This document shows, one piece after another, positions 46,641 through 55,067 of a stretch of 64,000 nt of DNA (position 1 is its first letter; each line of letters opens with the position of its first letter). The notes beneath the pieces are model-generated. The model was not told the origin of the DNA and made no database searches. It was given only the letters and a program-made list of their open reading frames with translations. The position numbers and the translations under genes are program-made. This DNA is from JACCZX01 sp963729165 (lineage in GTDB: Bacteria > Pseudomonadota > Gammaproteobacteria > Burkholderiales > Burkholderiaceae_F). The DNA lies in NCBI GenBank assembly GCA_963729165.1, contig CAVSMM010000016.1, positions 1 through 64,000 on the forward strand, in the 5' to 3' direction.

Positions 46641-49600
46641 ATGAGCGTTACGCAGTTTGTCCATCTTCGCCTGCACTCGGAGTTTTCGGTGGTCGACGGC
46701 ATCGTGCGTGTCGACGATGCGATCGCCAAGGCAGCAGCAGACGGGCAGGGCGCGCTGGCGCTGACCGACAGCGCCAACATGTTCGGCGCGGTGCGCTTTT
46801 ATCTGGCGTCGCGCAAGCGCGGTATCAAGCCGATCATCGGCTGCGATCTGTGGATCACCAACGATCTCGACCGCGATAACCCGACCCGCATGGTGGTGTT
46901 GGTGCAAAACCGCACTGGCTATCTGAATCTGTGCGAACTCATTACGCGCGGCTATCTTGAAAACCCGCATCGCAACCGCGCGGAAGTTCGGATCGAGTGG
47001 TTCGAGGAGAATGAGGGTCGATCCGCACAGGGGCTCATTGCGCTGTCTGGCGCTCGCTACGGTGCCGTCGGTGCCTGCTTGCTTTCCGGCAAGCCCGAGG
47101 CTGCAGCACTCGTGGCGCAGAGGGTGGCCGCGACGTTTGACGGCAGGTTCTACCTGGAATTGCAGCGCACGGGTGACGCGCGCGATGCGGTGCAGACGAA
47201 GGCCGCGTTGTCGCTCGCCACGCGCCTTCAGTTGCCCGTCGTCGCAACCCATCCGATCCAATTTCTGGAGCGCGCAGATTTTCGCGCGCACGAAGCGCGC
47301 GTGTGCATCGCCGAAGGCCATACGTTGAACGACACGCGCCGCCCTCGGCGCTACACGCCGGAGCAGTACCTGAAAACGCAGGCTGAAATGGCCGAGCTGT
47401 TTGCCGATGTACCGGTAGCGCTGGCGAATTCGGTGCAGATCGCCAAGCGCTGCAATCTGACGCTCGAGCTCGGCACGGCACGGCTTCCGAAGTTTCCGAC
47501 GCCGGAGGGCGTCACGCTCGACGATCACTGCCGCGCGCTGGCGTCAGACGGGCTCGAGCAGCGGCTGACGAAGCTGTACGCAGACGAAACGGTGCGTAAT
47601 GCACAGCGGCCGGAGTACGTCGCGCGACTCGATCTCGAGCTGTCGACCATCGCGAAGATGGGTTACTCGGGTTACTTCCTGATCGTCGCGGACTTCATCA
47701 ACTGGGCCAAAAGCAATGGGATTCCGGTCGGTCCCGGACGCGGATCGGGCGCGGGGTCGCTGGTGGCTTATTCGCTTCGCATCACCGATCTGGACCCGCT
47801 GCACTATGGCTTGCTGTTCGAGCGCTTTCTGAATCCCGAGCGCGTGTCGATGCCGGATTTCGATATCGATTTCTGCCAGGACAATCGCGACCGCGTGATC
47901 GACTACGTGAAGCGCAAGTACGGTCACGAGGCTGTGTCGCAAATTGCGACCTTCGGCACGCTGGGCGCAAAGGCGGTTGTGCGTGACGCCGGTCGCGTGC
48001 TCGATATGCCGTATACGAAATGCGATCAACTATCGAAGCTGATACCGCACAACCCCACTGATCCATGGACGCTCGAGCGCGCGCTTGCGCAAGAGCCTGC
48101 ATTTGCCGACGCAGTGGCAAGCGATGAGGAAAACCAGGCGCTGATCGCTCTGGCGAAACCGCTCGAGGGATTGACCCGCAACGTCGGCATGCATGCAGGC
48201 GGCGTGCTGATCGCGCCGGGCAAGCTGACCGACTTCACGCCGCTGTATTGCACGCAGGGTACCGAAGGAGTGATCAGTCAATACGACAAGGACGACGTCG
48301 AGGCGATCGGACTCGTCAAGTTCGACTTCCTCGGGCTGACGACGCTGACGATCATGGACCTGACGCTGAAGTACGTGCGGCAGCTCGATCCGTCATTTGC
48401 ATTGGAGCTCGACCGACTGCCGCTCGACGATGCAGCGACCTATGAAATCTTCAAGCGCGGCGAGACGACCGCGATCTTCCAGTTTGAATCGCGCGGCATG
48501 CGCGAGCTGCTGAAGCGCGCCAAGCCTGATCGATTGGAAGACCTGATTGCATTGAACGCGCTTTACCGACCGGGACCGATGGACCTGATCCCGGAATACG
48601 TCGATCGCAAGCAGGGCCGGCAGAAGGTCGAATACGTGCATCGATCGATCGAGCCGATCCTGTCCGAAACCTACGGCGTGATGGTCTACCAGGAGCAGGT
48701 GATGCGCATCGCGCAAGTCACCGGAGGCTATTCGCTTGGCGGCGCCGATCTTCTGCGGCGTGCGATGAGCAAGAAAAAGCCCGAAGAGATGGCGACCCAT
48801 CGATCGATCTTCGTCGACGGCGCAGCCGGCAAGGGTGTCGACGAGCGTACTGCGACCGAGCTCTTCAACCATATCGAGAAGTTTGCCGGCTACGGTTTCA
48901 ACAAGAGTCACAGCGCGGCGTATGCGCTCATCGCTTATCAAACCGCTTACTTCAAGGTGCATTACCCGGCCGCGTTCATGGCGGCCAACTTGTCGACGCT
49001 GATGGACGACACCGATAAGGTGAAAGATCTGATCGAGGACAGCAAGGCGATCGGGCTGAAGGTGTTGCCGCCGGATATCAATGTGAGCGCGTATCGATTC
49101 GAACCGGTCGATGCAAAGACCATCCGTTACGGGCTCGGCGCCATCAAGGGAACCGGTCGTGGGGCGATCGAGGCGATCATTGCGGCGCGCACCGCGGGCG
49201 GGCCATTTACTGACTTGTTCGATCTGACTGCGCGGGTTGATAAACAATTCGTCAGTCGTCGCGTGTTCGAGGCGCTGGTACGCGCGGGCGCGTTCGACCG
49301 CCTGAACGACGACCGGGCAGTATTACTCGCGAGCGTCGGCAGAGCGATCGACGCGGCCGACCACACCGCCGCCGCGGCCGGGCAGGCAAGTCTGTTCGGT
49401 GCGTTCGAAAGTGCGCGCCACGTCGAGTATGTAGCAGCGGCACGCTGGAACGAGCGTGAGAAGCTTTCGAACGAGAAGCTCGCGCTGGGCTACTACTTCT
49501 CGGGTCACTTGTTCACTGAATTTGCAGCCGAGGCACGGCGGCTCGCGCCAACACGGCTGGCCGAAGTGCACCAGGCGCCGATGGGGCGCAGCGAACAGGT

Positions 49601-50105
49601 CAAGCTAGCGGGCGTTATCGTGTCCGCGCGCAGTCAGAACACGCGACGCGGTCGCATGGGAGTCGTCGTTCTCGAAGACGGCACTGCGCAGCTCGAGCTG
49701 ATGGTCTTTTCCGAGCTCTATGACCGCAAGCGCGCGTTGTTAAAAGAGGATCAACTGCTCTTTGTTATTGGCAGGGTGCGCAATGACGAATTCGCGCAGC
49801 GATTGTCGGTGTCTGCCGACGAGCTGATGGATCTGACCGAAGCACGCGCGCGCGCCGCGGCAAGGCTGCGTATCGAGGTGGAAGGAGTCGGCGATGTACT
49901 ACGGCTGCGTGACGCGCTCGATCCGTACCGAGTGACGAACGGACACGCCGGCCAGGGTTGCCGCATCGTCATCAGCTACCGCAACGGTGCGGGCAGCGTC
50001 GATGTCGCGCTGCCCGAGGAGTGGCGCGTGAGGCCGGAAGATCGCCTGGCGGCCGACCTGGCAATGCAGCCGAGGGTGCGCCGCGCGTATTACAACTACG
50101 CGTGA
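46641..50105 (+). CDS. dnaE: DNA polymerase III subunit alpha
   Basis: 1154 residues from ATG 46641, the family start (MSVTQFVHLRLHSEFSVVDG); an upstream in-frame ATG at 46581 is not needed. The PHP domain fills residues about 1-280 (HLRLHSEFSVVDG, LALTDSANMFGAVRFYL), then the polymerase palm with GPGRGSGAGSLVAYSLRIT and catalytic Asp pair in MPDFDIDFCQDNRDRVIDY (about residues 406 and 408). Fingers follow (IVYQEQVMRIAQ-like VMVYQEQVMRIAQVTGGYSL), then an HhH region and an OB fold (VKLAGVIVSARSQNTRRGRM). It is the replicative polymerase. The full length and intact frame in a gene this size show that the frameshifts elsewhere are not uniform. Confidence 0.97.
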   Translation: MSVTQFVHLRLHSEFSVVDGIVRVDDAIAKAAADGQGALALTDSANMFGAVRFYLASRKRGIKPIIGCDLWITNDLDRDNPTRMVVLVQNRTGYLNLCELITRGYLENPHRNRAEVRIEWFEENEGRSAQGLIALSGARYGAVGACLLSGKPEAAALVAQRVAATFDGRFYLELQRTGDARDAVQTKAALSLATRLQLPVVATHPIQFLERADFRAHEARVCIAEGHTLNDTRRPRRYTPEQYLKTQAEMAELFADVPVALANSVQIAKRCNLTLELGTARLPKFPTPEGVTLDDHCRALASDGLEQRLTKLYADETVRNAQRPEYVARLDLELSTIAKMGYSGYFLIVADFINWAKSNGIPVGPGRGSGAGSLVAYSLRITDLDPLHYGLLFERFLNPERVSMPDFDIDFCQDNRDRVIDYVKRKYGHEAVSQIATFGTLGAKAVVRDAGRVLDMPYTKCDQLSKLIPHNPTDPWTLERALAQEPAFADAVASDEENQALIALAKPLEGLTRNVGMHAGGVLIAPGKLTDFTPLYCTQGTEGVISQYDKDDVEAIGLVKFDFLGLTTLTIMDLTLKYVRQLDPSFALELDRLPLDDAATYEIFKRGETTAIFQFESRGMRELLKRAKPDRLEDLIALNALYRPGPMDLIPEYVDRKQGRQKVEYVHRSIEPILSETYGVMVYQEQVMRIAQVTGGYSLGGADLLRRAMSKKKPEEMATHRSIFVDGAAGKGVDERTATELFNHIEKFAGYGFNKSHSAAYALIAYQTAYFKVHYPAAFMAANLSTLMDDTDKVKDLIEDSKAIGLKVLPPDINVSAYRFEPVDAKTIRYGLGAIKGTGRGAIEAIIAARTAGGPFTDLFDLTARVDKQFVSRRVFEALVRAGAFDRLNDDRAVLLASVGRAIDAADHTAAAAGQASLFGAFESARHVEYVAAARWNEREKLSNEKLALGYYFSGHLFTEFAAEARRLAPTRLAEVHQAPMGRSEQVKLAGVIVSARSQNTRRGRMGVVVLEDGTAQLELMVFSELYDRKRALLKEDQLLFVIGRVRNDEFAQRLSVSADELMDLTEARARAAARLRIEVEGVGDVLRLRDALDPYRVTNGHAGQGCRIVISYRNGAGSVDVALPEEWRVRPEDRLAADLAMQPRVRRAYYNYA

Positions 50106-50109
50106 AACA

Positions 50110-50919
50110 TCACCGGTACTGATCGAGTCCCAGTTGCGCGCGGGACTCGTGCGCATTGAGACGTTCCTGCAAGCGCTGCCAATTTTGGCCCTCCGCTTTG
50201 CGGTCGTTTTCAGGATGCCAGAGGTGATACACGTTGGTCGCTAGGCGCCCGTTCTTCAATCGCACTCCAGATTCGATCAGCCGCGCGGCGAAATCGGAGT
50301 CCTCGAAGCCCCACCCCTGAAAACACTCGTCGAAACCGTTGACTCGTTCGATGGCGCTTCGAAATGCGCTGAAATTGCAGCCTCGGAGCCGCTGCCAGCG
50401 GCGAGCACCCAGTTTGCGTAAGGGTCCGAGTGGCAGTCGAGGCAATGACATCGCACGATTGATCTTGCCTTGAAACGCAGCTACGGCGGCATCGGCGACG
50501 CTCCAATCTTCGATAGCGATGTCGCTTGCCAACGCTTCCTGCGTAAACGCCTGGCTCAGCAACACCCGCCCGCCGGTCACACACCAGCCGGGTTCGGCCA
50601 GATCGCGGTGAGCGCGCACGAAATGCTGCCGCACCACGCAGTCGCCATCGAGATAGATTAGATAGTCACCGCGCGCACGCGCGGTGGCGCGATTTCGAGC
50701 TGCAGCCAGGCGAAAGCCCGTGTCTTCCTGCCAGACGTGGGTGAGCGGCACCGGCAGCGATTTCTGTGCGCGGTTGACTACGTCTTCTGTCTCGCTTCGC
50801 GAACCATCGTCGGCGACGACCACTTCAAATTGACGGTCGTTCTGCCTTCCCAGACTGCGAAGTACCGCGGCGAGCGCATCGGGCCGGTTGTAGGTGGCGA
50901 CGACGACCGAGATCAGCAT
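50110..50919 (-). CDS. Glycosyltransferase family 2, LPS/polysaccharide type
   Basis: 269 residues. GT-A fold: ISVVVATYNRPDALAAVLRS, VVVADDGSRSETEDV (nucleotide-sugar binding), YLIYLDGDCVVRQHFVRAH (metal-binding DxD as DGD) and FDECFQGWGFEDSDFAARLI (galactosyltransferase-like GWGxED motif). The GWGFED motif resembles beta-1,4-galactosyltransferase-like GT2 enzymes. Minus strand, convergent with dnaE with 4 bp between, and 4 bp upstream of the next GT2 gene, so the two form an operon in the LPS region. Acceptor unknown. Confidence 0.87.
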   Translation of the reverse strand: MLISVVVATYNRPDALAAVLRSLGRQNDRQFEVVVADDGSRSETEDVVNRAQKSLPVPLTHVWQEDTGFRLAAARNRATARARGDYLIYLDGDCVVRQHFVRAHRDLAEPGWCVTGGRVLLSQAFTQEALASDIAIEDWSVADAAVAAFQGKINRAMSLPRLPLGPLRKLGARRWQRLRGCNFSAFRSAIERVNGFDECFQGWGFEDSDFAARLIESGVRLKNGRLATNVYHLWHPENDRKAEGQNWQRLQERLNAHESRAQLGLDQYR

Positions 50920-50923
50920 CCCA

Positions 50924-51682
50924 TCAGTCCCGGGACTGCTGGTGCAACAACATCGCCTTTATATAGCGGTAATACGAGCCTTCGGCGTTGCTGACGGCGA
51001 GCATGAAGCCGTGCGCGCCATCGAGGAAGCCGCGCTTCAGCAGATAGGTGCGAAGAAACGCCGAGGCGCCGTGCAGAACCGCGGTCGTCACGGTGGGCCG
51101 GTGTCCGCGCTGTAACACGATCGGCGCCGACAGCGACGAGTAGTGGTTCACTTTGTGCAGCACCTGCTCCATCGTCCGAAAACTCCAATGCTCGAGCGGG
51201 TTCTTCAGCCGGCCGATGCTTGCGTCCGTCTGCAAAGACTCATGCACAGGCGCCGAAGAAAATCGTGCGGTGCCGCGCCGAAACAGCCTCCGAACGTAGT
51301 CCGGCCACCAGCCGGAATGGCGCATGAAGCGGCCGCAGTAGTAGGAGCTGCGAGGCATCTCGTACGTATCGAACGACGGATTGGAAAGCGTCCTCTGAAT
51401 TTCATCGCGCAAGTCCTGCGGCACTCGCTCGTCCGCGTCGATCGAAAGCACCCAATCGCCCGAGCATGCGTCGATCGCACGATTCTTCTGGATTCCGAAA
51501 CCGAGCCAATCGGGCGCGTCGACGACACGGGCACCCGCCGCTCGTGCAATCTCGCATGTGCGATCCTGACTACCGCCGTCGACGACGACGATTTCATCCG
51601 CGAATGCCACGCTCGCGAGACACTCCGCCAGGTTGCGCTCCTCGTTCAGCGTGATGATGGCGACGCTCAGGCGGGTTTTCAT
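50924..51682 (-). CDS. Glycosyltransferase family 2, WaaE/KdtX-like
   Basis: 252 residues from ATG 51682 (MKTRLSVAIITLNEERNLAE); an in-frame ATG at 51709 adds nine residues and is less likely. Motifs: FADEIVVVDGGSQDRTCEIA, VLSIDADERVPQDLRDEIQ and RLFRRGTARFSSAPVHESL, the pattern of LPS core beta-glucosyltransferases of the WaaE/KdtX group. Such enzymes add glucose to heptose of the inner core. The gene precedes the second GT2 gene by 4 bp; the divergent GT25-WaaL gene begins 41 bp away. Confidence 0.87.
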   Translation of the reverse strand: MKTRLSVAIITLNEERNLAECLASVAFADEIVVVDGGSQDRTCEIARAAGARVVDAPDWLGFGIQKNRAIDACSGDWVLSIDADERVPQDLRDEIQRTLSNPSFDTYEMPRSSYYCGRFMRHSGWWPDYVRRLFRRGTARFSSAPVHESLQTDASIGRLKNPLEHWSFRTMEQVLHKVNHYSSLSAPIVLQRGHRPTVTTAVLHGASAFLRTYLLKRGFLDGAHGFMLAVSNAEGSYYRYIKAMLLHQQSRD

Positions 51683-51722
51683 GTTTGGCACGGTGTAGGC
51701 GAGCGGCATCTTACGGGGGCTT

Positions 51723-53837
51723 GTGAGCCCGATGGTTCTCTACAATCACGCTTTGCAGGCCGCTCAACGGCGGCCGGCTTCAGCCCGTCGTGGCTCTCGC
51801 CTCCTTCATCCACTGCCGGACAATCGATTGCACGCCCCCGTAAACGAGCAGGTCGACGCGGTTTTTGTATTGTCCGTGCGGTCGTTTCACGATCGGATTG
51901 CGCATATCGAAGCCGAGCTACGAAGTCACGGCATCGCGTTCGAGTGGATTTTTGAGCACGACGCCGCGGAGCTGAGCGCCGAGTTGATCGAAGCGACGTT
52001 TGCTCCGAGCGACATGGGGCCGCCGCAGCAGTCGCTGGTACTGAAACACATCGAAACCTGGAAGCGCTGCGTTTCGCGTGGCTACCGGCGAGTGCTCGTG
52101 TTCGAAGACGACGCAATGCTGGCAGCCGGTTTTTCCGAAGTCTTCGGCGCTGCAATGCGCGGCGCAGAACTGATCGACCAGCCCTACATGATTTATCTCG
52201 GCTGCGGTGACAACAAGTACGTTACGCCAGCGCAGCACGCGGATTCTGTGCTGGTGAAAACGAACCTGGCGTTGCCTGCGACCGATGCAACGGTGTTTGA
52301 TCAGCGCGCCGCTCGGCTGCGGCTCGAGTACGTGGCGCGTCAAAAGATCACGCGACCGGCTGACTGGCTGATGCGTGAGGCCGACGCGGCGATGGGCGTT
52401 GCCCACTACTGGCTTCGCGATCCGATCGTCGAGCAAGGCAGCATGAACGGACGCTTCGCGAGCGTTCTGGACAGGAAGCGCATCGGCCGCAGCAGGGTGA
52501 CGACATGGCTGCGCTTCCGATGGGATCGCTGGTGGCGGCGGACCCTTAAGCGTGACGGAGGCAACGAGTTCGTCACGCCCGCTTCATTGAGCGCGAGCGA
52601 GCTGCGTCGAGATCAGGTGTCGCTGGCAATCGCCCGCATCGCCGCCGCGCTGGTCGCGATCGGAGCCTTTACGGGGGCTGCGGTTGCCAACATCGCTGCG
52701 GTGGTGATGCTGCTCGCGTTTACCGCGGCGCCATCGTGCGTGCGGCGTGTCCACTGGGCTTGGAATCAGCCACTAGGCAAAGCAAGCATCGTGTTCGTGT
52801 CCGTGCTTTTGCTGTCGGTGGCATGGAGTGAGGTGCCGTTCATCACGGCGCTAAAAGCATGGATTGGCTGGCGGCATTTTCTGCTGCTCTTTATCGCACT
52901 CGCGATTTTCGACACGCGCTTTTCGAAGCTCGCCTTTGCTTCCATCTTCGTCGTTGTTGCAACCGCAGCGGCTGTTGCCTCTTTCTTGGAGTTCGATTTC
53001 GGCTCAGCGCAGGCGACGTCCGATGTGGCACATGGAATCATCCTGCGCAATCACGTCACCCAAGGCTTGGCGCTGACGAGCGGCGCATTGCTCGCACTCG
53101 CTCTCGTCGCGCATGCCCGGCGCGGTTCGTGGCAGCAATGGGCGTGGGGTGCCGCGGCTTTGGTGATGGTCGCCAATGTCATATTTGTTGCGTACGCGCG
53201 GAGCGCATATCTGGCATTAGCGGTGACTTCCATTGTCGCGACCATTGGAATCACGCGGCGCCGCGCGCGAATCGCTGCGATTGGAACGCTCATTCTGTTG
53301 ATGTGCGGTGCGATCTGGCTCTCACCGCTTATTAGCCAGCGGATCGAGCTGGCGCTGCAGGAGATACGGGAGACGCACAGTTCTCCGGTGATTACTCCGA
53401 TGGGTATCCGACCCGTGATGTGGGAAACCACGGCTTCGATCGTGCGCGATTCTCCACTCATTGGGCATGGACTAGGTTCGTTTCCAGAGCATTATCGGAG
53501 CGTAGTGACTCAGCGTTACACCGGTTGGAAGGCAACGCTGACGGCCGATCCTCACAATCAGTATCTGCTGATTCTCGCGGAAACAGGTCTGCTCGGATTA
53601 GCCGCGTTCGCGTGGTTCTTGCTTTGTGCCCCGAGACAGCAAGTGCGCGGAGTGTTTGGGGTAGTCGGTGTCGCTCTCCTTCTCGCGTGGAGCCTGACCA
53701 GTTTTTTCAGTTCCCACTTTCACACGTTCAATGAAGGCCACTTGATCGCAATCTTGCTCGGTGTGTGCTTGGCTCGGGAAAATCAAACTACTACTCAGTC
53801 GCGCAGCGCCGAGTCGACCGCAGTTCGAACTGCCTGA
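51723..53837 (+). CDS. GT25 glycosyltransferase fused to an O-antigen ligase-like domain
   Basis: 704 residues in one frame. Residues about 44-250 are GT25: VDAVFVLSVRSFHDRIAHIE, LKHIETWKRCVSRGYRRVLV and EDDAMLAAGF. From residue 289 (TTG 52587, SASELRRDQVSLAIARIAAA) there is a WaaL-type protein with about ten TM segments, RNHVTQGLALTSGALLALAL, FVAYARSAYLALAVTSIVAT, IGHGLGSFPEHYRSVV and ADPHNQYLLILAETGLLGLA (the Wzy_C periplasmic loop with its His). That second part, 416 residues, is exactly ligase size, so either this is a real fusion or two adjacent genes merged by an indel error. The ligase would join O-antigen to lipid A-core in the periplasm. The first 40 residues look non-native. Confidence 0.82.
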   Translation: MSPMVLYNHALQAAQRRPASARRGSRLLHPLPDNRLHAPVNEQVDAVFVLSVRSFHDRIAHIEAELRSHGIAFEWIFEHDAAELSAELIEATFAPSDMGPPQQSLVLKHIETWKRCVSRGYRRVLVFEDDAMLAAGFSEVFGAAMRGAELIDQPYMIYLGCGDNKYVTPAQHADSVLVKTNLALPATDATVFDQRAARLRLEYVARQKITRPADWLMREADAAMGVAHYWLRDPIVEQGSMNGRFASVLDRKRIGRSRVTTWLRFRWDRWWRRTLKRDGGNEFVTPASLSASELRRDQVSLAIARIAAALVAIGAFTGAAVANIAAVVMLLAFTAAPSCVRRVHWAWNQPLGKASIVFVSVLLLSVAWSEVPFITALKAWIGWRHFLLLFIALAIFDTRFSKLAFASIFVVVATAAAVASFLEFDFGSAQATSDVAHGIILRNHVTQGLALTSGALLALALVAHARRGSWQQWAWGAAALVMVANVIFVAYARSAYLALAVTSIVATIGITRRRARIAAIGTLILLMCGAIWLSPLISQRIELALQEIRETHSSPVITPMGIRPVMWETTASIVRDSPLIGHGLGSFPEHYRSVVTQRYTGWKATLTADPHNQYLLILAETGLLGLAAFAWFLLCAPRQQVRGVFGVVGVALLLAWSLTSFFSSHFHTFNEGHLIAILLGVCLARENQTTTQSRSAESTAVRTA

Positions 53838-54691
53838 TAACTCGGCCAGCCACTGCTCGAACCGATCAGCGTTGCTCTTGTGCTCCATGGCCGTGTTTTT
53901 TCGGGGTCGGTGACGCCAAAGACGCTGATCAGTCGCGCTCCGGCGGCTGCCGCCAGATGTCCGGCGCCACTGTCATTAGCGACAACCAGGCGTGCGGCTG
54001 CAAGGACTGCTGAAAAAGTGGCGACATCCGATTCGGGCAACACGATCGCGCCCGGCAACGCCTGGCGCACCGTATCGGATTCGTTGGGCCCGGGCATCGC
54101 AACGACTTGTATGCCGTCGGCCAGCAGCTCGCCGTTCAGCCGCGTAAAACCGTCCCATGCCTTTAGTTTGCCGCGGTGGAAGCCGATAGCGACCGGGCAG
54201 AGTACGACGTAGTGTGTGCCGACATCGTGCGTCGCGAGCAACTGCTGCGCACGATGTTGGGATGGCTCACCAATGCGTAGTTGCAGGTCGCGCGGAACAT
54301 CGGTCGAAGTGCCGACCAGTAGTCGGGCGAGCCGGTAGTAGTACTCGACCATGTGATCGCTGGCATTCACGGCGACGGCCTTGTGCAGGAGCCACGAACG
54401 CGCATCTCGCGCGTAACCGACAGCCGCAATGCCGGCCAGCCTGAATTCGAGTGCGGTGCTGAATGAATTGGTCAGCAGCAATCCTGTATCGATTCCGGTA
54501 TTGCGCAACGCCTGAATACGCGAGCCGGCAAACGAAACCACCTTCCATGAATAGGCGGAAAACAGATCCCGTGCCCACGGACGGCCGGCGAGCGTCAGGG
54601 TAAAGCCATGATCGGCCAGCAAATCGAGCGCCGGCAGTGCCATGCAGGCGTCTCCAAGGTGGTTCGGCACTCGAACGAGCAGCGGCTTCAC
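53795..54691 (-). CDS. Glycosyltransferase family 9 (heptosyltransferase-like)
   Basis: 298 residues from GTG 54691; ATG 54712 adds seven residues. GT-B fold of the heptosyltransferase family: VKPLLVRVPNHLGDACMALP at the N-terminus (the usual R.....GD..L.P motif), VVLCPVAIGFHRGKLKAWDG and a C-terminal AARLVVANDSGAGHLAAAAG, which replaces the typical D.G..H..A motif closely. Adds heptose or another sugar in LPS core. Its 3' end overlaps the tail of the convergent GT25-WaaL gene by 43 bp, unusual for unrelated transcripts. Confidence 0.87.
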   Translation of the reverse strand: MKPLLVRVPNHLGDACMALPALDLLADHGFTLTLAGRPWARDLFSAYSWKVVSFAGSRIQALRNTGIDTGLLLTNSFSTALEFRLAGIAAVGYARDARSWLLHKAVAVNASDHMVEYYYRLARLLVGTSTDVPRDLQLRIGEPSQHRAQQLLATHDVGTHYVVLCPVAIGFHRGKLKAWDGFTRLNGELLADGIQVVAMPGPNESDTVRQALPGAIVLPESDVATFSAVLAAARLVVANDSGAGHLAAAAGARLISVFGVTDPEKTRPWSTRATLIGSSSGWPSYQAVRTAVDSALRD

Positions 54692-54712
54692 GATCGACGC
54701 GAAGCACGACAC

Positions 54713-55067
54713 GGAGGCTTCGCATCGAGGTGCTTCGCATACACTAAGCGCGGCCGTCGAAGAACGAGGGCCTGTTCACACCAAAACATGAGTGCGAAAG
54801 GCCGGTTGCGGGATGTAGTGCTAGGCGTCGCGAGCGCCGTTGGCTGATGCCAATCAGCGAGCGACAACGACGCAATACGCCCGCAAGCGGCCTTTCCCTC
54901 CGGGTTGGGTCGAAATGCGGCGTCTGCTTTGGCGAGCGGCTTGCGAATGGAACCACCATTCGGCAGCGCCGCTCTTCGCGCATCCATCCGCATTTGCGAC
55001 CCAACGCATCTCATGTTTTAGTGTGAACAGGCCCTCATCGCACAACAGAATTCTGGCACGCGACACC
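54713..55067. other. Intergenic region upstream of msbA holding the inverted-repeat element
   Basis: 355 bp between the divergent GT9 and msbA genes. The element at 54766-55036 fills most of it, leaving 31 bp before the msbA start codon and about 53 bp before the GT9 start. Any msbA promoter must lie in the element or in that short remainder. Confidence 0.6.
54766..55036. mobile_element. MITE-like element with 27-bp terminal inverted repeats
   Basis: The left end reads GAGGGCCTGTTCACAC, one C/T mismatch, then AAAACATGAG; the right end (55010-55036) is its reverse complement, 26 of 27 matching. The 271-bp body has no transposase and no supported gene. Size and termini fit a miniature inverted-repeat element mobilised in trans. 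No clear target-site duplication was seen, and the IS family cannot be named from this window. Confidence 0.7.

Noticed and set aside
54840..55067. An N-terminal extension of MsbA through the inverted-repeat element
   Set aside because: The residues are not MsbA-like and come from the element; ATG 55068 gives the standard 600-residue protein.
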